A stretch of DNA of 64,000 nt, taken from contig CAWGGJ010000013.1 in the NCBI GenBank assembly GCA_963822175.1, forward strand, positions 77,106-141,105, given 5' to 3'. Below are positions 27,090-36,275 of this stretch, one piece after another. Under the pieces are notes generated by a model. That model ran no database searches, had not been told where the DNA came from, and saw only the letters and a list, made by a program, of their open reading frames with translations. Both the position numbers and the translations under genes were made by a program. Positions within the stretch are counted from its first letter, which is position 1. Each line of letters starts with the position of its first letter. Source of the stretch: FEB-25 sp963822175. GTDB lineage: Bacteria; Chloroflexota; Anaerolineae; Anaerolineales; UBA4823.

Positions 27090-27530
27090 CAAATAAGCAC
27101 ACCGAGAAGCAATACTGGTCGAAGGATCATCCTTCCCCTTTGGAGTTCGGATCAATGCCATGCTGGGAGCAATCCTGTTGGAAGTTACTGACCAATTCAT
27201 CCTGGGTGCAAGTGGCATGGAGTTTGTCTGTGCAGCAGGATATTGCGTACCTTTGCTTCTCTGGGGCATCATTCAATATCCTTCGTTGGTGGGAGTTAAT
27301 GTACAGCTTTGAGCGAATACGCCAAGGCTGGAAGGTGCACTGGTGGCAATGGAACAGGTTTTATGTATTGTGCTGGCATTTATCCTGATAGCCCGCTCGC
27401 AGCTCTATACATGATCATCGCTTATTTAATTGCCTTGATGACGAAAAATATTGTTGCATACTTTGTCCTCTCCTTAACCGCTTCCCCATCACCAACCGCC
27501 AGGCTGTTCTTGATGAGGCGATCTCATTAA
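27090..27530 (+). pseudogene. Possible decayed membrane-protein gene
   Basis: Hydrophobic stretches occur in three plus-strand frames in succession: GVRINAMLGAILLEV and EFVCAAGYCVPLLLWGII in one frame (stop near 27312), ALVAMEQVLCIVLAFILI in the next, and LYMIIAYLIALM with IVAYFVLSLTA in a third. None has a start codon with a ribosome site. The pattern fits a small polytopic membrane protein broken by several frameshifts. No family could be assigned. The rest of the 660-base gap between 26956 and 27617 shows only a terminator. Confidence 0.35.
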
Positions 27531-27557
27531 CCCATGAGCGGAAAAATTTGTAAAAAA

Positions 27558-27580
27558 AGCGAGCCCCAAAAGGGCTCGCT
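27558..27580 (-). terminator. Terminator of the SWIM protein gene
   Basis: AGCGAGCCC (27558-27566) pairs with GGGCTCGCT (27572-27580). On the minus strand the hairpin is followed by seven T. It lies 38 bases after the stop of the minus-strand gene at 27618. Confidence 0.88.
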
Positions 27581-27617
27581 GGGATACAAAGATATTCAGT
27601 TTATCCTGTTCCTGTAC

Positions 27618-27851
27618 CTAGCCTGTCCAGAAACAGCCTTGCATTATCATTTCAAGAGCCATGGTATGGCTGCAGGTCTGGCGCGTTTGAAAGAAGTCAC
27701 AATCACACTTCCAGGCTTCATCTGTGAACTTGACAGTGTGGGGGTTGTTATCTCCATCAAATGTTACCAGGAGTGATTTTACATGGATGCGTTCACGCTC
27801 TTCGGCATAGCGTTTTGCTTTTTCTCGCTTGCGGATCAAGCCAAAATCCAT
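27618..27851 (-). CDS. Small SWIM zinc-finger domain protein
   Basis: A 77-residue protein. WKCDCDFFQTRQTCSHTMALE matches the SWIM pattern C-x-C-x(n)-C-x-H, which binds zinc and mediates DNA or protein contacts. The N-terminus (MDFGLIRKREKAKRYAEERE) is highly charged and probably helical. An AAAGGAG lies about 14 bases before ATG 27851. SWIM domains usually occur within larger helicases or transposases; here it is a stand-alone protein with its own terminator. Its role is unknown; nucleic-acid binding is inference. Confidence 0.78.
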   Translation of the reverse strand: MDFGLIRKREKAKRYAEERERIHVKSLLVTFDGDNNPHTVKFTDEAWKCDCDFFQTRQTCSHTMALEMIMQGCFWTG

Positions 27852-28075
27852 ATCTTTTTATATATCTCCTTTCATTTATTATGTTTTTATGCAATAAGGC
27901 ACACGTTAACAACGCGTGCCTTGGTCAGCTATTACAAATATTCACTTTTGAGAGAAAAACTCGCATAGCGGTATCTTCTCCGATTAATTTCAGTATAAGC
28001 CAAATTGAGGTGAAAGTCAATCATCTTGATTGACTTATACCCTACGATTAACCTACACTATTTTAGAATGAGAGC

Positions 28076-29047
28076 TTAGAAAATACATTCCATCCAAATT
28101 AATGTCTGGTGCAGGTAGAAACCCGCCTGGCGCAGAATATCCGCTGCCACTCCGGCAGGGAAGTTCAGGCTTAATGGCTGGCTTTGCTTGATATGATGCC
28201 GGGCGTGGCCGATCAATGCCAGGATGGCAGCATCGTCGATTTGGTCCGGTACTGCCAACCAGAGCGGATCCGTGAAACCTGAAACATGCTTCCAGCTGAG
28301 AACACCCAACAATTGACTATTTTGTTCCACGCTCCAATGGTGGAGATGCTCAAGGCTAAAAGCTCGAAAAATCTTTCCCCATACATCCGGTCGGAATAAA
28401 TTCCAATCGAAGGGGATGTGCCAGGTAAGCTCAATTGGGTAAAGGCGTTTCAGCCATTCGCGCTGTAATGACCAGTGACCAGCCAGGCGCTTACCCACTT
28501 TTATTCCATGAGGCGTAGGCTGTTCAGTAAAACCAGGTCCGCTGTACCAGCTGGAACGCTGCAATCGCTCCTTGAAGCCGTTGGTCTCATAGATGTGAAT
28601 GGCACCTGGGTTGTCATCTCGTACCTGCAGCCAGGCGGAGGCTGCTCCATGCTCCCTGGCATGCTTCAAGGCGGTGATGGTGAGTGCACTGGCAATCCCG
28701 CGACCTCGATAATCGGGGTGCGTGGCAACATTTGCGATCATATAACCCTTTTTCCCTTGTACCAGGATTGGGATCAGGCTCAGGTTACCCACCAGACGCC
28801 CGTCTTCTTCCCAGATATATCCTGAAGGAGGCATTGGTGCTTCATCGATCAAATTACTTGCCCAGCTCATCACGGTTGCGTTCTGGGCAGCCCTGCGCAT
28901 CTCTTTCAGGTATTGTTTCCCTTCAGGATCAAGGGTATCGTAGAAACATAGCTCAACGAGGTCGGCAACCCTTGCCAGGTCTCTCCGCATGTCGAGCTTG
29001 CGCAACTGTCCGTGGGGTGTAGATGCAATGGTCGTATCGAAAATCAT
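28076..29047 (-). CDS. GNAT family N-acetyltransferase
   Basis: A 323-residue protein with an N-terminal GNAT domain (to ~165). MIANVATHPDYRGRGIASAL is motif A with the acetyl-CoA pyrophosphate loop, and YETNGFKERLQRSSWYSG closes the fold. The C-terminal ~160 residues look like a second, degenerate GNAT-like half, as in tandem-GNAT proteins, with no obvious second acetyl-CoA loop. The start ATG 29047 has GGAG some distance upstream. The substrate is unknown. It is divergent from the ABC permease gene across a 230-base gap. Confidence 0.82.
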   Translation of the reverse strand: MIFDTTIASTPHGQLRKLDMRRDLARVADLVELCFYDTLDPEGKQYLKEMRRAAQNATVMSWASNLIDEAPMPPSGYIWEEDGRLVGNLSLIPILVQGKKGYMIANVATHPDYRGRGIASALTITALKHAREHGAASAWLQVRDDNPGAIHIYETNGFKERLQRSSWYSGPGFTEQPTPHGIKVGKRLAGHWSLQREWLKRLYPIELTWHIPFDWNLFRPDVWGKIFRAFSLEHLHHWSVEQNSQLLGVLSWKHVSGFTDPLWLAVPDQIDDAAILALIGHARHHIKQSQPLSLNFPAGVAADILRQAGFYLHQTLIWMECIF

Positions 29048-29220
29048 ATAAATGTCATTTTACTCCATTTGCCTTACTCCTGCTGTATCCAGAACTGAAC
29101 TTATGCGAACCATGCGAAGTATATTTATATAGCTTCAAATAGTAGATGCTAAATCTGATATGATTAACAGGTACACCCTGTTCTGAATAACAAAGGGTAG
29201 ACCAAGTCAATCGAGTACTC

Positions 29221-29238
29221 ATCATACGGTTGTATGAT
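29221..29238. promoter_or_regulatory. Perfect dyad before the permease operon
   Basis: ATCATAC-GGTT-GTATGAT is an exact inverted repeat, about 40 bases upstream of the first permease gene. Its size and place fit an operator. The bound regulator is unknown. Confidence 0.45.
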
Positions 29239-29278
29239 TAAAAAGGGTTGAATATTTGCAATTTGAGATCGAACCTTG

Positions 29279-30271
29279 ATGTTTAGATTTACTCTTCGCC
29301 GTCTTGCTATTCTCCCCATTGCCCTGGTATTGATTCATTTCCTTGGATTCACCTATGCATATGTCGCCCGCCCGATCCGTGCCTCACGTACGCCTTATCT
29401 ACGGGAACAAGTCGAAAATCCACTTCCATTACTGGAAACATACCAGCAACATATCCAGGATATTTTCGATGGCTCATTGTTGAAGCCAGTCGAGAAAGGT
29501 CCCCAGATTGGATCCTTTGCTCAGGATCTATGGAATGCATTTATTACCAGCCTGGGCTTACTTGCAATTGCTCTGATTATCAGTACCTTCTTGGGTCTGA
29601 TCCTAGGACTGCTGGCAGTACGCAACCAACCTCCTGGAATACGCGGTTGGTTCACCCCGTTCTCTTCACTTGGATTGGCGATGCCGAGTTTTTATATAGG
29701 TAGCTTGAGCGTTTTAGCGGTTGTTTTTCTATCCTTGACGAGTGGTCAAGCGCATGAACAGCTCGTCCCTATCCGTGGTTTTGGTTGGGATAATCATCTT
29801 ATCCTGCCTGTTTTAGCGCTCATATTATTCCCCACCGTGCAAATTGCACAGGTGACAGCGAATTTAATGGTGGGTGAGCTGGGAAAACAGTACATCATCG
29901 CCGCACGCAGTTTTGGTCATACCTGGCACGACATACGTTCACGGCAAGCCATGCGCAATATCATTGCCACAGTCATTTTAACCATTGCCAAGACATTTCG
30001 GATCTTGGTTGGCGAATTAGTCGTGGTTGAGTGGTTGTTCAACTGGCCTGGATTAGGAAGGATGTTAGCCTCCACATTGGTTCCTGGTCAATTGAGCAAC
30101 AATCTGGGCGCGTCACGTCTGTTCCTTGATCCACCGACTGTTGCTTTTGATATTGTTATCATTGCTGCGCTATTTCTACTCGTAGACTTAATTGCCTCAA
30201 TATTGGTGCGCATCATCGATCCGCGCTTGAGAGCACAGGATGAGCTTACTACATCCGGAGGCCCAGGATGA
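29279..30271 (+). CDS. ABC transporter permease (DppB/OppB-like)
   Basis: About 330 residues with six membrane segments, typical of the first permease of peptide/nickel importers. The cytoplasmic EAA-type loop reads YIIAARSFGHTWHDIRSRQA, and the segment ELVVVEWLFNWPGLGRML matches the family's late conserved E-x-x-F-x-x-P-G-x-G motif. An in-frame TTG lies directly before ATG 29279. It overlaps the next permease gene by four bases (ATGA). No ATPase or solute-binding protein gene is next to the pair, which is unusual for this transporter type. Confidence 0.87.
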   Translation: MFRFTLRRLAILPIALVLIHFLGFTYAYVARPIRASRTPYLREQVENPLPLLETYQQHIQDIFDGSLLKPVEKGPQIGSFAQDLWNAFITSLGLLAIALIISTFLGLILGLLAVRNQPPGIRGWFTPFSSLGLAMPSFYIGSLSVLAVVFLSLTSGQAHEQLVPIRGFGWDNHLILPVLALILFPTVQIAQVTANLMVGELGKQYIIAARSFGHTWHDIRSRQAMRNIIATVILTIAKTFRILVGELVVVEWLFNWPGLGRMLASTLVPGQLSNNLGASRLFLDPPTVAFDIVIIAALFLLVDLIASILVRIIDPRLRAQDELTTSGGPG

Positions 30272-32937
30272 GCAGCGATAGACTTGCTGATGCTCAACTG
30301 GCGATGAAATACGGTAACAAAGTTAAGGCGCAAAGAATATTAAGCCAGGTCATTCGCTCAGATCCGCATAATGAACAAGCCTGGTTAATGATGGCACGGT
30401 TGGTGAACACTGAACAGCAGGTCATCGAGTGCCTGGAATGGGCATTAAAGAGCAACCCCGATAATAGATCAACCAAGGCAGCCCTGAAAGCCCTTAAAGG
30501 TCATGCTGCGGCTCAAGGTCAGACTAGTATTACCCAAACCACTACTGCACCTATCCAACCTGTAAAAGGTGATAAGGATACCATCCCTGCTAAGCCTGTC
30601 CCTGGCAAACCAGTAGAGAAGTCAATCACCCTGGCTAAGGTAAATGGTGGGGATTTTACACCGCCGCATCGTAGAGTTAATTGGTCTCTCCTGATTGGAT
30701 CGATCATTGTCCTAACGGTGTACTTGATAGGTGTCATTGGTCCGATGATTGCTCCTCAAGACCCAATGGAAGAGCATGCCGTTTTACAGCAGGATGGTGA
30801 GTGGTTCGTCCCTCCATTCTCTGCCTTCCAGGTTCAAGGATATATTTTAGGATCGGATGAGTTTGGACGTGACCTGTTCAGCCGCATCCTTTATGCAGTC
30901 CGCCCCACTCTGATCATGGTCTCTATTGTAGCCATCGTCCGATTGTTCTTAGGGACTTTGATAGGTCTGGGAGCAGGATGGTCCAACGGTCGGATTGGTC
31001 GCATCCTTAATGGCATGATCTCAGCTGCTCTCTCAGTACCAGTATTTATCGTTGCACTGGCAGCCATAGCCATGCTGGGAGCTGAGATAGGACTATTGGC
31101 TTTCGTTGTTGGGTTATCCATCAATGGATGGGGTGAAACGGCGCGCTTTGTACGTGAGCAAACCGTGCTTATCAAAGGGCAGCTGTACATCGAATCAGCT
31201 CACTCATTGGGTGCTTCGAGCTTCCAAATGCTTGTCCGGCATGTGCTACGCCAGATCATGCCCATGGTTTGGATGCTCTTTGCCTTTGAGATCAGTGGCA
31301 CCCTGATGGTGACGGCTGGGTTGGGTTTCTTAGGTTATTTTATAGGCGGAGATGTATGGGTGGAGGTGAGAGATTTTGTTTCCCGGCGTACGAGTGGTGC
31401 ACCAGAATTAGGTCAAATGCTGGCCACTTCTTGGGTCAGCCTGTTACAGCCCTGGCCGCTGGTACTCACTGGTTCGGTTATATTTATCACCGTCCTCGGT
31501 TTTAATTTGCTTGGCGATGGCTTACGCTCCCGGTTGAATCCAGAATACATCAATCGCAATAGTCCACTTGCTCTCCTCAGCCAGCGCTTCAACTTTTGGT
31601 TAGAGCAATCCGTCAGCTACCCAGTCTCAAATTGGCTTAAGACTAATCGCTTACGCCCTGCCCTGGTGATAACTGCTGGGCTTGCCTTGGTGGGTATCTT
31701 CTATCTCTATCAAACCAGGATCGTCGGTCGCTTCGACCCATCGCAAACTGCATTATCCATCCCTGGTGGGCAGCTCTGGGCTTCTGGACGGATTGATCCC
31801 TATGGTACGCTTTTTATCAATTCAACCGGTCTGAAAGATCCTCAGAAGCTGTGGGTAGTCAACCATCCAGGGGGTTTTTCTGGAACACCCGTTGTGTCTG
31901 CGGATGGCACGATCTATGTGGCGGGTATGGATTCCACGCTTACAGCTGTGAACCCGGATGGCACGATCCGCTGGGAAACAATATTGCCTGAGATTCCCGT
32001 GGGACCACTTGCTCTAGGACCTCAAGGTATCGTCTATGTCACCGATGCTAAGGGAGGAATATCTGCCTTAAGCCCTGATGGCAATTTACTGTGGTTGTAT
32101 TCGATGGGCACTATTGGGAAACCCGAGCATGGTGCCATTGTAGCGCCAAATGGGACCATTTACTGTCTGATGGAAGATGCACGTGGAGATACCCTGTTTG
32201 CATTGTTACCAAACGGGCAGCTCCTATGGTCCATGCAACCTGGCACCCACGATGCCAATACCGGATTGCGCCTTACACCCGATGGACAGCATATTTTTAT
32301 TAAGAACAGGGTAGTTAATGCATACAACGGATCGATCATCGATTTGGTTCTACCGACTGACGAAGATCCAATCCTATCGAATAAGGCACAGCTATTTGTA
32401 GGGGCAGATGGTAAAACCTACCTGCTTGCAGGGCATGTGGTCATGCAGTGGACATTGTCCTCGCAAGGTTTTAATTTGGTGCAAAGTGCTGAATGGAATT
32501 ACCGGGGGGCTGGTATCAGTCAAACCAGTGGTTATCCTGTGGATGCAGGTGCAACTGCTAAGGGGGATATCTGGATTTTCTACTCCGCTCAGTATGGAGG
32601 AACATCGAGCTTTTGGCTGGATTCGACTGGCAAAATTCTTGGTAGCTTTTATACTCCATTCGACCAGGATGCACACCTCATCGCTATCGATGGTACAGAC
32701 ACGTCATATACTTGTGGGATTACCTACAATGAAGAACAAGCTCCCATGACTATTTGTGAAGCTTATCATAAGGATAACTCAGAACCACGCTGGACCTACA
32801 CATTCCCCGAAGGAGTTTATGATGTCATGGGAGGGGCGATGGCACCCGGAAGATTATATCTCATCACAGATGATGACAACCTGACCGCCCTGGGTGAATC
32901 GGGCGTACCCGAACCTGTCTTAACCGGCACTCCATAA
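30268..32937 (+). CDS. TPR - ABC permease (DppC-like) - beta-propeller fusion protein
   Basis: An 889-residue fusion. Residues 1-75 look like TPR helices (AQRILSQVIRSDPHNEQAWL, ECLEWALKSNPDNRSTKAAL). Residues ~80-135 are a Pro/Thr/Lys linker. Residues ~139-415 are a complete DppC-type permease with GSDEFGRDLFSRILY, an EAA loop (ESAHSLGASSFQMLVRHVLR) and a final segment ending NLLGDGLRSRLNP. An extra membrane segment (~463-481) leads to a ~390-residue PQQ/WD-like propeller with repeats such as GTIYVAGMDSTLTAVNPDG and GIVYVTDAKGG. Normal DppC is about 300 residues. By topology the propeller should lie outside the membrane and the TPR region inside. No ATPase gene is adjacent. Confidence 0.88.
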   Translation: MSSDRLADAQLAMKYGNKVKAQRILSQVIRSDPHNEQAWLMMARLVNTEQQVIECLEWALKSNPDNRSTKAALKALKGHAAAQGQTSITQTTTAPIQPVKGDKDTIPAKPVPGKPVEKSITLAKVNGGDFTPPHRRVNWSLLIGSIIVLTVYLIGVIGPMIAPQDPMEEHAVLQQDGEWFVPPFSAFQVQGYILGSDEFGRDLFSRILYAVRPTLIMVSIVAIVRLFLGTLIGLGAGWSNGRIGRILNGMISAALSVPVFIVALAAIAMLGAEIGLLAFVVGLSINGWGETARFVREQTVLIKGQLYIESAHSLGASSFQMLVRHVLRQIMPMVWMLFAFEISGTLMVTAGLGFLGYFIGGDVWVEVRDFVSRRTSGAPELGQMLATSWVSLLQPWPLVLTGSVIFITVLGFNLLGDGLRSRLNPEYINRNSPLALLSQRFNFWLEQSVSYPVSNWLKTNRLRPALVITAGLALVGIFYLYQTRIVGRFDPSQTALSIPGGQLWASGRIDPYGTLFINSTGLKDPQKLWVVNHPGGFSGTPVVSADGTIYVAGMDSTLTAVNPDGTIRWETILPEIPVGPLALGPQGIVYVTDAKGGISALSPDGNLLWLYSMGTIGKPEHGAIVAPNGTIYCLMEDARGDTLFALLPNGQLLWSMQPGTHDANTGLRLTPDGQHIFIKNRVVNAYNGSIIDLVLPTDEDPILSNKAQLFVGADGKTYLLAGHVVMQWTLSSQGFNLVQSAEWNYRGAGISQTSGYPVDAGATAKGDIWIFYSAQYGGTSSFWLDSTGKILGSFYTPFDQDAHLIAIDGTDTSYTCGITYNEEQAPMTICEAYHKDNSEPRWTYTFPEGVYDVMGGAMAPGRLYLITDDDNLTALGESGVPEPVLTGTP

Positions 32938-33051
32938 TAATTATTGGGCAGGTGATTGACCTTTCGCCCTTCAGGAGCGGAGTATTTATTTCTCCGGGTG
33001 ATTAATACCATATATACACAACTCATATACAACTCTTATACGGCATATCTC

Positions 33052-33078
33052 TTGCACATTCATACTCAATGTTATAAT
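33052..33078 (+). promoter_or_regulatory. Promoter of clpC
   Basis: TTGCAC (33052-33057) and a perfect TATAAT (33073-33078) are 15 bases apart, slightly short. The predicted leader is about 22 bases with AAGGAAGGA as ribosome site. Direct repeats of ATACxxAACTC-type sequence lie just upstream (33014-33040). No CIRCE or CtsR site was seen. Confidence 0.55.
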
Positions 33079-33106
33079 TTTCCTGACAAGGAAGGAAAAT
33101 TTACCT

Positions 33107-35581
33107 ATGATGCGATTTGATCGTTTTACTGAACGTGCCCAGGAGGCAGCGCAGCGCGCTGCTGAGATCATCCAACGCTATGGGCACAACCAGATTGATA
33201 CTGAGCACATCCTGTTGGCGCTGATTGAGCAGCCACAAGGTGTGATCCCTCAGATATTGGAATATCTCAAAGTTGATTCCAATGCCCTGACCGAGCGGTT
33301 GGACTACGTTCTGCGTACCAGCCCCAAAGCCAATATTTTTGGTGGTGGAGCAGGCCAGATCTTTATTACCCCGCGTGTCAAGCGTATCATTGACCTGGCA
33401 AATGAAGAAGCCAACCGACTCAAGGATGAATACATCTCCACCGAGCATATTTTCCTGGCTATCCTGAACGAACGCAGCACCCCCGCTGCACGTTTACTGG
33501 AAGGTGCGGGTGTGACCCGTGAGCGTGTCTATGAAGCTGTTCAGCAGATCCGAGGTGGACAGCGTGTTACCGATCCCCAGGCAGAGACTCGTTATCGCAC
33601 CCTTGAGAAATATTCACGCGACCTGACCCAAATGGCCCGCGAAGGTAAACTTGACCCAGTCATCGGGCGCGATACTGAGATCCTGCGTGTCATACAGATC
33701 CTCTCACGGCGCACCAAGAACAACCCGGTGTTGATCGGTGAAGCGGGCGTGGGAAAAACTGCTATCGTGGAAGGCCTGGCACAGAAAATCGCCTCCAATG
33801 ATGTCCCGGAGATCCTCACCGGCAAGAAGGTGATTGCTCTTGACCTGGGTGCGATGATCGCTGGATCACGGTTCCGTGGTGAGTTTGAAGAGCGTCTTAA
33901 AGCAGCCATCGAGGAGATTCAACGTGCCCAGGGTGAAGTCATCCTGTTCATTGATGAGCTGCATACCGTCGTTGGCGCTGGAGCTGCCCAGGGAGCGATG
34001 GATGCCTCCAACATGCTTAAACCTGCCCTGGCGCGGGGTGAACTGCAATGCGTTGGTGCTACCACCCTGGATGAGTATCACAAACACATCGAGAAAGACG
34101 CTGCCTTGGAGCGTCGTTTTGCACCTGTGTATGTCGAAGAACCTAACGTGGATGACACGATCAAGATGCTGCACGGTTTACGCGACCGCTATGAAGCGCA
34201 CCACAAGGTAACCTTCTCAGACGATGCGCTGGTCGCTGCTGCTCGCTTATCTTCGCGTTACGTTACCGACCGTCATCTACCGGATAAAGCCATCGATCTG
34301 ATGGATGAGGCCGCTGCAAAGTTGCGTGTAGCCTTATATTCACTTCCCCCTGACCTAAAAAATATGAAAAGCGAGGTCGATCGCCTGCAAGCAGAGGAGG
34401 AGCAATCCGGACTTACCCGCGATTATGAGCGTGCTGCAGAGAAGAAAGCTGAACGATTGCGCCTGGAAACTGAATTCAATGCACTGCGAGATAAATGGGA
34501 GAGTGAGCACAAGCTGGATGAGGTAGTGGATGTAAACGACATCGCGGCAGTGGTTGCTCAGTGGACCGGTATCCCTGTATCGCAGATGATGGAAACTGAA
34601 TCTGATAAGCTACTCAACATGGAAAGCCGTTTACACGAGCATATCATCGGCCAGGATGAGGCGATTCATGCCATTTCTGATGCCATCCGCCGTTCGCGCT
34701 CAGGTCTAAAAGATCCACGCCGTCCGATCGGTTCATTTATATTCATCGGTCCTTCCGGTGTGGGCAAAACCGAGCTCGCAAAAGCCCTGGCGGAATTCAT
34801 GTTTGACGATGTGGATGCCCTGGTGCGGATTGATATGAGCGAATACCGTGAGCAGCACACCGTATCCCGCCTTTTCGGTGCCCCACCGGGCTATGTGGGT
34901 TATGAGGAAGGTGGCCAACTCACTGAAGCCGTTCGACGGCGTCCATACCGGGTGATCCTCTTTGATGAAATTGAGAAGGCCCATCCGGAGGTTTGGAACG
35001 CACTTCTTCAGATCCTGGACGACGGTCGTTTGACCGATGGTCAGGGAAGGATCGTAGACTTCCGAAATACAGTGTTGATCATGACCAGCAACCTTGGCAC
35101 CGAGTATGTACGTAAGTCGGGCAGCCTGGGGTTTGTGGCTCCTTCTTCTACCGCCGAAGACCGTGAAGCGCAGGAGAAAATCTCCAAGGCTCTAAAAAGC
35201 ACCTTCCGCCCCGAGTTCCTCAACCGCATCGATGAGATCATCACATTCTCACCGCTTTCAGTGGAAGATATGGTTCAGATTGTTGATCTTCAGATGAAGG
35301 AAATCCAGGAACGGATGGGTGACAGTGGCTTGACCATTGAGCTGACTCCGACTGCCCGCCAGTGGTTGGCGGAGGCTGGTTTTGACACTGCATTTGGCGC
35401 TCGTCCATTGCGACGCGCTCTCCAGAAGTACCTTGAGTCACCCCTCTCCATGAGCCTGCTCAGTGGAGAGTTCCATCGTGATGCACATATCCTGGCGGAT
35501 GTTAATGAGGCCAAGGATGGTCTGATCTTTAGTGCTGTTGAGCAACCGATAAAGGTTCAGGTCCCCCAGGAAACTGCTTAG
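33107..35581 (+). CDS. clpC: ATP-dependent Clp protease ATP-binding subunit ClpC
   Basis: An 824-residue Hsp100 unfoldase. Two Clp-N repeats (residues 1-~150; FTERAQEAAQRAAEII and YISTEHIFLAILNE) precede AAA-1 (Walker A GEAGVGKTAIVEG, Walker B ILFIDELHTVVGAG). A short middle region (SEVDRLQAEEEQSGLTRDYE) and AAA-2 (GPSGVGKTELAKALAE, VILFDEIEKAHPEVW) follow. The short coiled-coil middle domain fits ClpC rather than ClpB. It unfolds damaged or tagged proteins for ClpP, which is not in this window. Two adjacent ATGs occur; a strong ribosome site precedes 33107. A T-tailed terminator follows. Confidence 0.95.
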   Translation: MMRFDRFTERAQEAAQRAAEIIQRYGHNQIDTEHILLALIEQPQGVIPQILEYLKVDSNALTERLDYVLRTSPKANIFGGGAGQIFITPRVKRIIDLANEEANRLKDEYISTEHIFLAILNERSTPAARLLEGAGVTRERVYEAVQQIRGGQRVTDPQAETRYRTLEKYSRDLTQMAREGKLDPVIGRDTEILRVIQILSRRTKNNPVLIGEAGVGKTAIVEGLAQKIASNDVPEILTGKKVIALDLGAMIAGSRFRGEFEERLKAAIEEIQRAQGEVILFIDELHTVVGAGAAQGAMDASNMLKPALARGELQCVGATTLDEYHKHIEKDAALERRFAPVYVEEPNVDDTIKMLHGLRDRYEAHHKVTFSDDALVAAARLSSRYVTDRHLPDKAIDLMDEAAAKLRVALYSLPPDLKNMKSEVDRLQAEEEQSGLTRDYERAAEKKAERLRLETEFNALRDKWESEHKLDEVVDVNDIAAVVAQWTGIPVSQMMETESDKLLNMESRLHEHIIGQDEAIHAISDAIRRSRSGLKDPRRPIGSFIFIGPSGVGKTELAKALAEFMFDDVDALVRIDMSEYREQHTVSRLFGAPPGYVGYEEGGQLTEAVRRRPYRVILFDEIEKAHPEVWNALLQILDDGRLTDGQGRIVDFRNTVLIMTSNLGTEYVRKSGSLGFVAPSSTAEDREAQEKISKALKSTFRPEFLNRIDEIITFSPLSVEDMVQIVDLQMKEIQERMGDSGLTIELTPTARQWLAEAGFDTAFGARPLRRALQKYLESPLSMSLLSGEFHRDAHILADVNEAKDGLIFSAVEQPIKVQVPQETA

Positions 35582-35602
35582 TTAATCACTATTCGTTTGT
35601 AT

Positions 35603-35632
35603 AAAGGTCGGGAGGTAATCCCGACCTTTTTT
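35603..35632 (+). terminator. Rho-independent terminator of clpC
   Basis: AAAGGTCGGG (35603-35612) pairs with CCCGACCTTT (35620-35629), followed by a T-run to 35632. Confidence 0.92.
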
Positions 35633-35789
35633 ATTCATATTTACGAATACCAATCCACAATCATGCGCACCTAACAAATAACACGTGCCTGTAACACGAA
35701 CCTGGTGATTTTTGTCTCTCATATGAGGATATTAACCACTTGGTAATTATTCTTGATGGTATTAAATTTTTAACTTGGAACTATTTATC

Positions 35790-36272
35790 ATGGCCGCCGA
35801 CGCATTTCCAAACATGTTCCTCTTCACGGGTCTTACCGATAAACAACTCGGTGTCCTTAATCCGCTCTTCATTCCCTGTGAATTCGTGGCTGATACGGTT
35901 CTTTTCGAGCAAGGCGACCCGGCCGATAATCTATTTGCAGTTGTGAGTGGAGAAGTGGTGGTAAACTTTAAGCCTGATGACGGACCAAACATTGTAGTTG
36001 CTCGCGTTCAACCTGGCAGCATCGTTGGGTGGAGTGCAGCGCTGGGTAGCCGGCGATACACTTCCAGTGCGTTGTGCACTGTTTACACCCAGCTTCTGCG
36101 GGTCCGCGGAGATGACCTGCGTCGATTATGTCTTCAACACCCCGATGTCGGCACGGCTTTTCTCGATCGGCTTGCCACTGTCATTGCCGAGCGTTTGCAT
36201 TCCACACATGATATGGTCCTATCACTTCTCCAGCTCGGTTTAACTACTGCGGTTGAGAATCCCGGAGGATAA
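35790..36272 (+). CDS. Cyclic-nucleotide-binding domain protein without DNA-binding domain
   Basis: A 160-residue protein from ATG 35790 (an in-frame TTG at 35775 would add five residues). It has the Crp-type cNMP jelly-roll: FLFTGLTDKQLGVLNPLF, VLFEQGDPADNLFAVVSGEV and PGSIVGWSAALGSRRYTSSA. The usual phosphate-binding R-S/T motif appears only loosely. After the dimer helix (FLDRLATVIAERL) the chain ends, so no helix-turn-helix is present. It may be a sensor subunit acting through a partner. The NifU-like gene follows after three bases, suggesting a shared role in redox or Fe-S control. Confidence 0.85.
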   Translation: MAADAFPNMFLFTGLTDKQLGVLNPLFIPCEFVADTVLFEQGDPADNLFAVVSGEVVVNFKPDDGPNIVVARVQPGSIVGWSAALGSRRYTSSALCTVYTQLLRVRGDDLRRLCLQHPDVGTAFLDRLATVIAERLHSTHDMVLSLLQLGLTTAVENPGG

Positions 36273-36275
36273 TCC

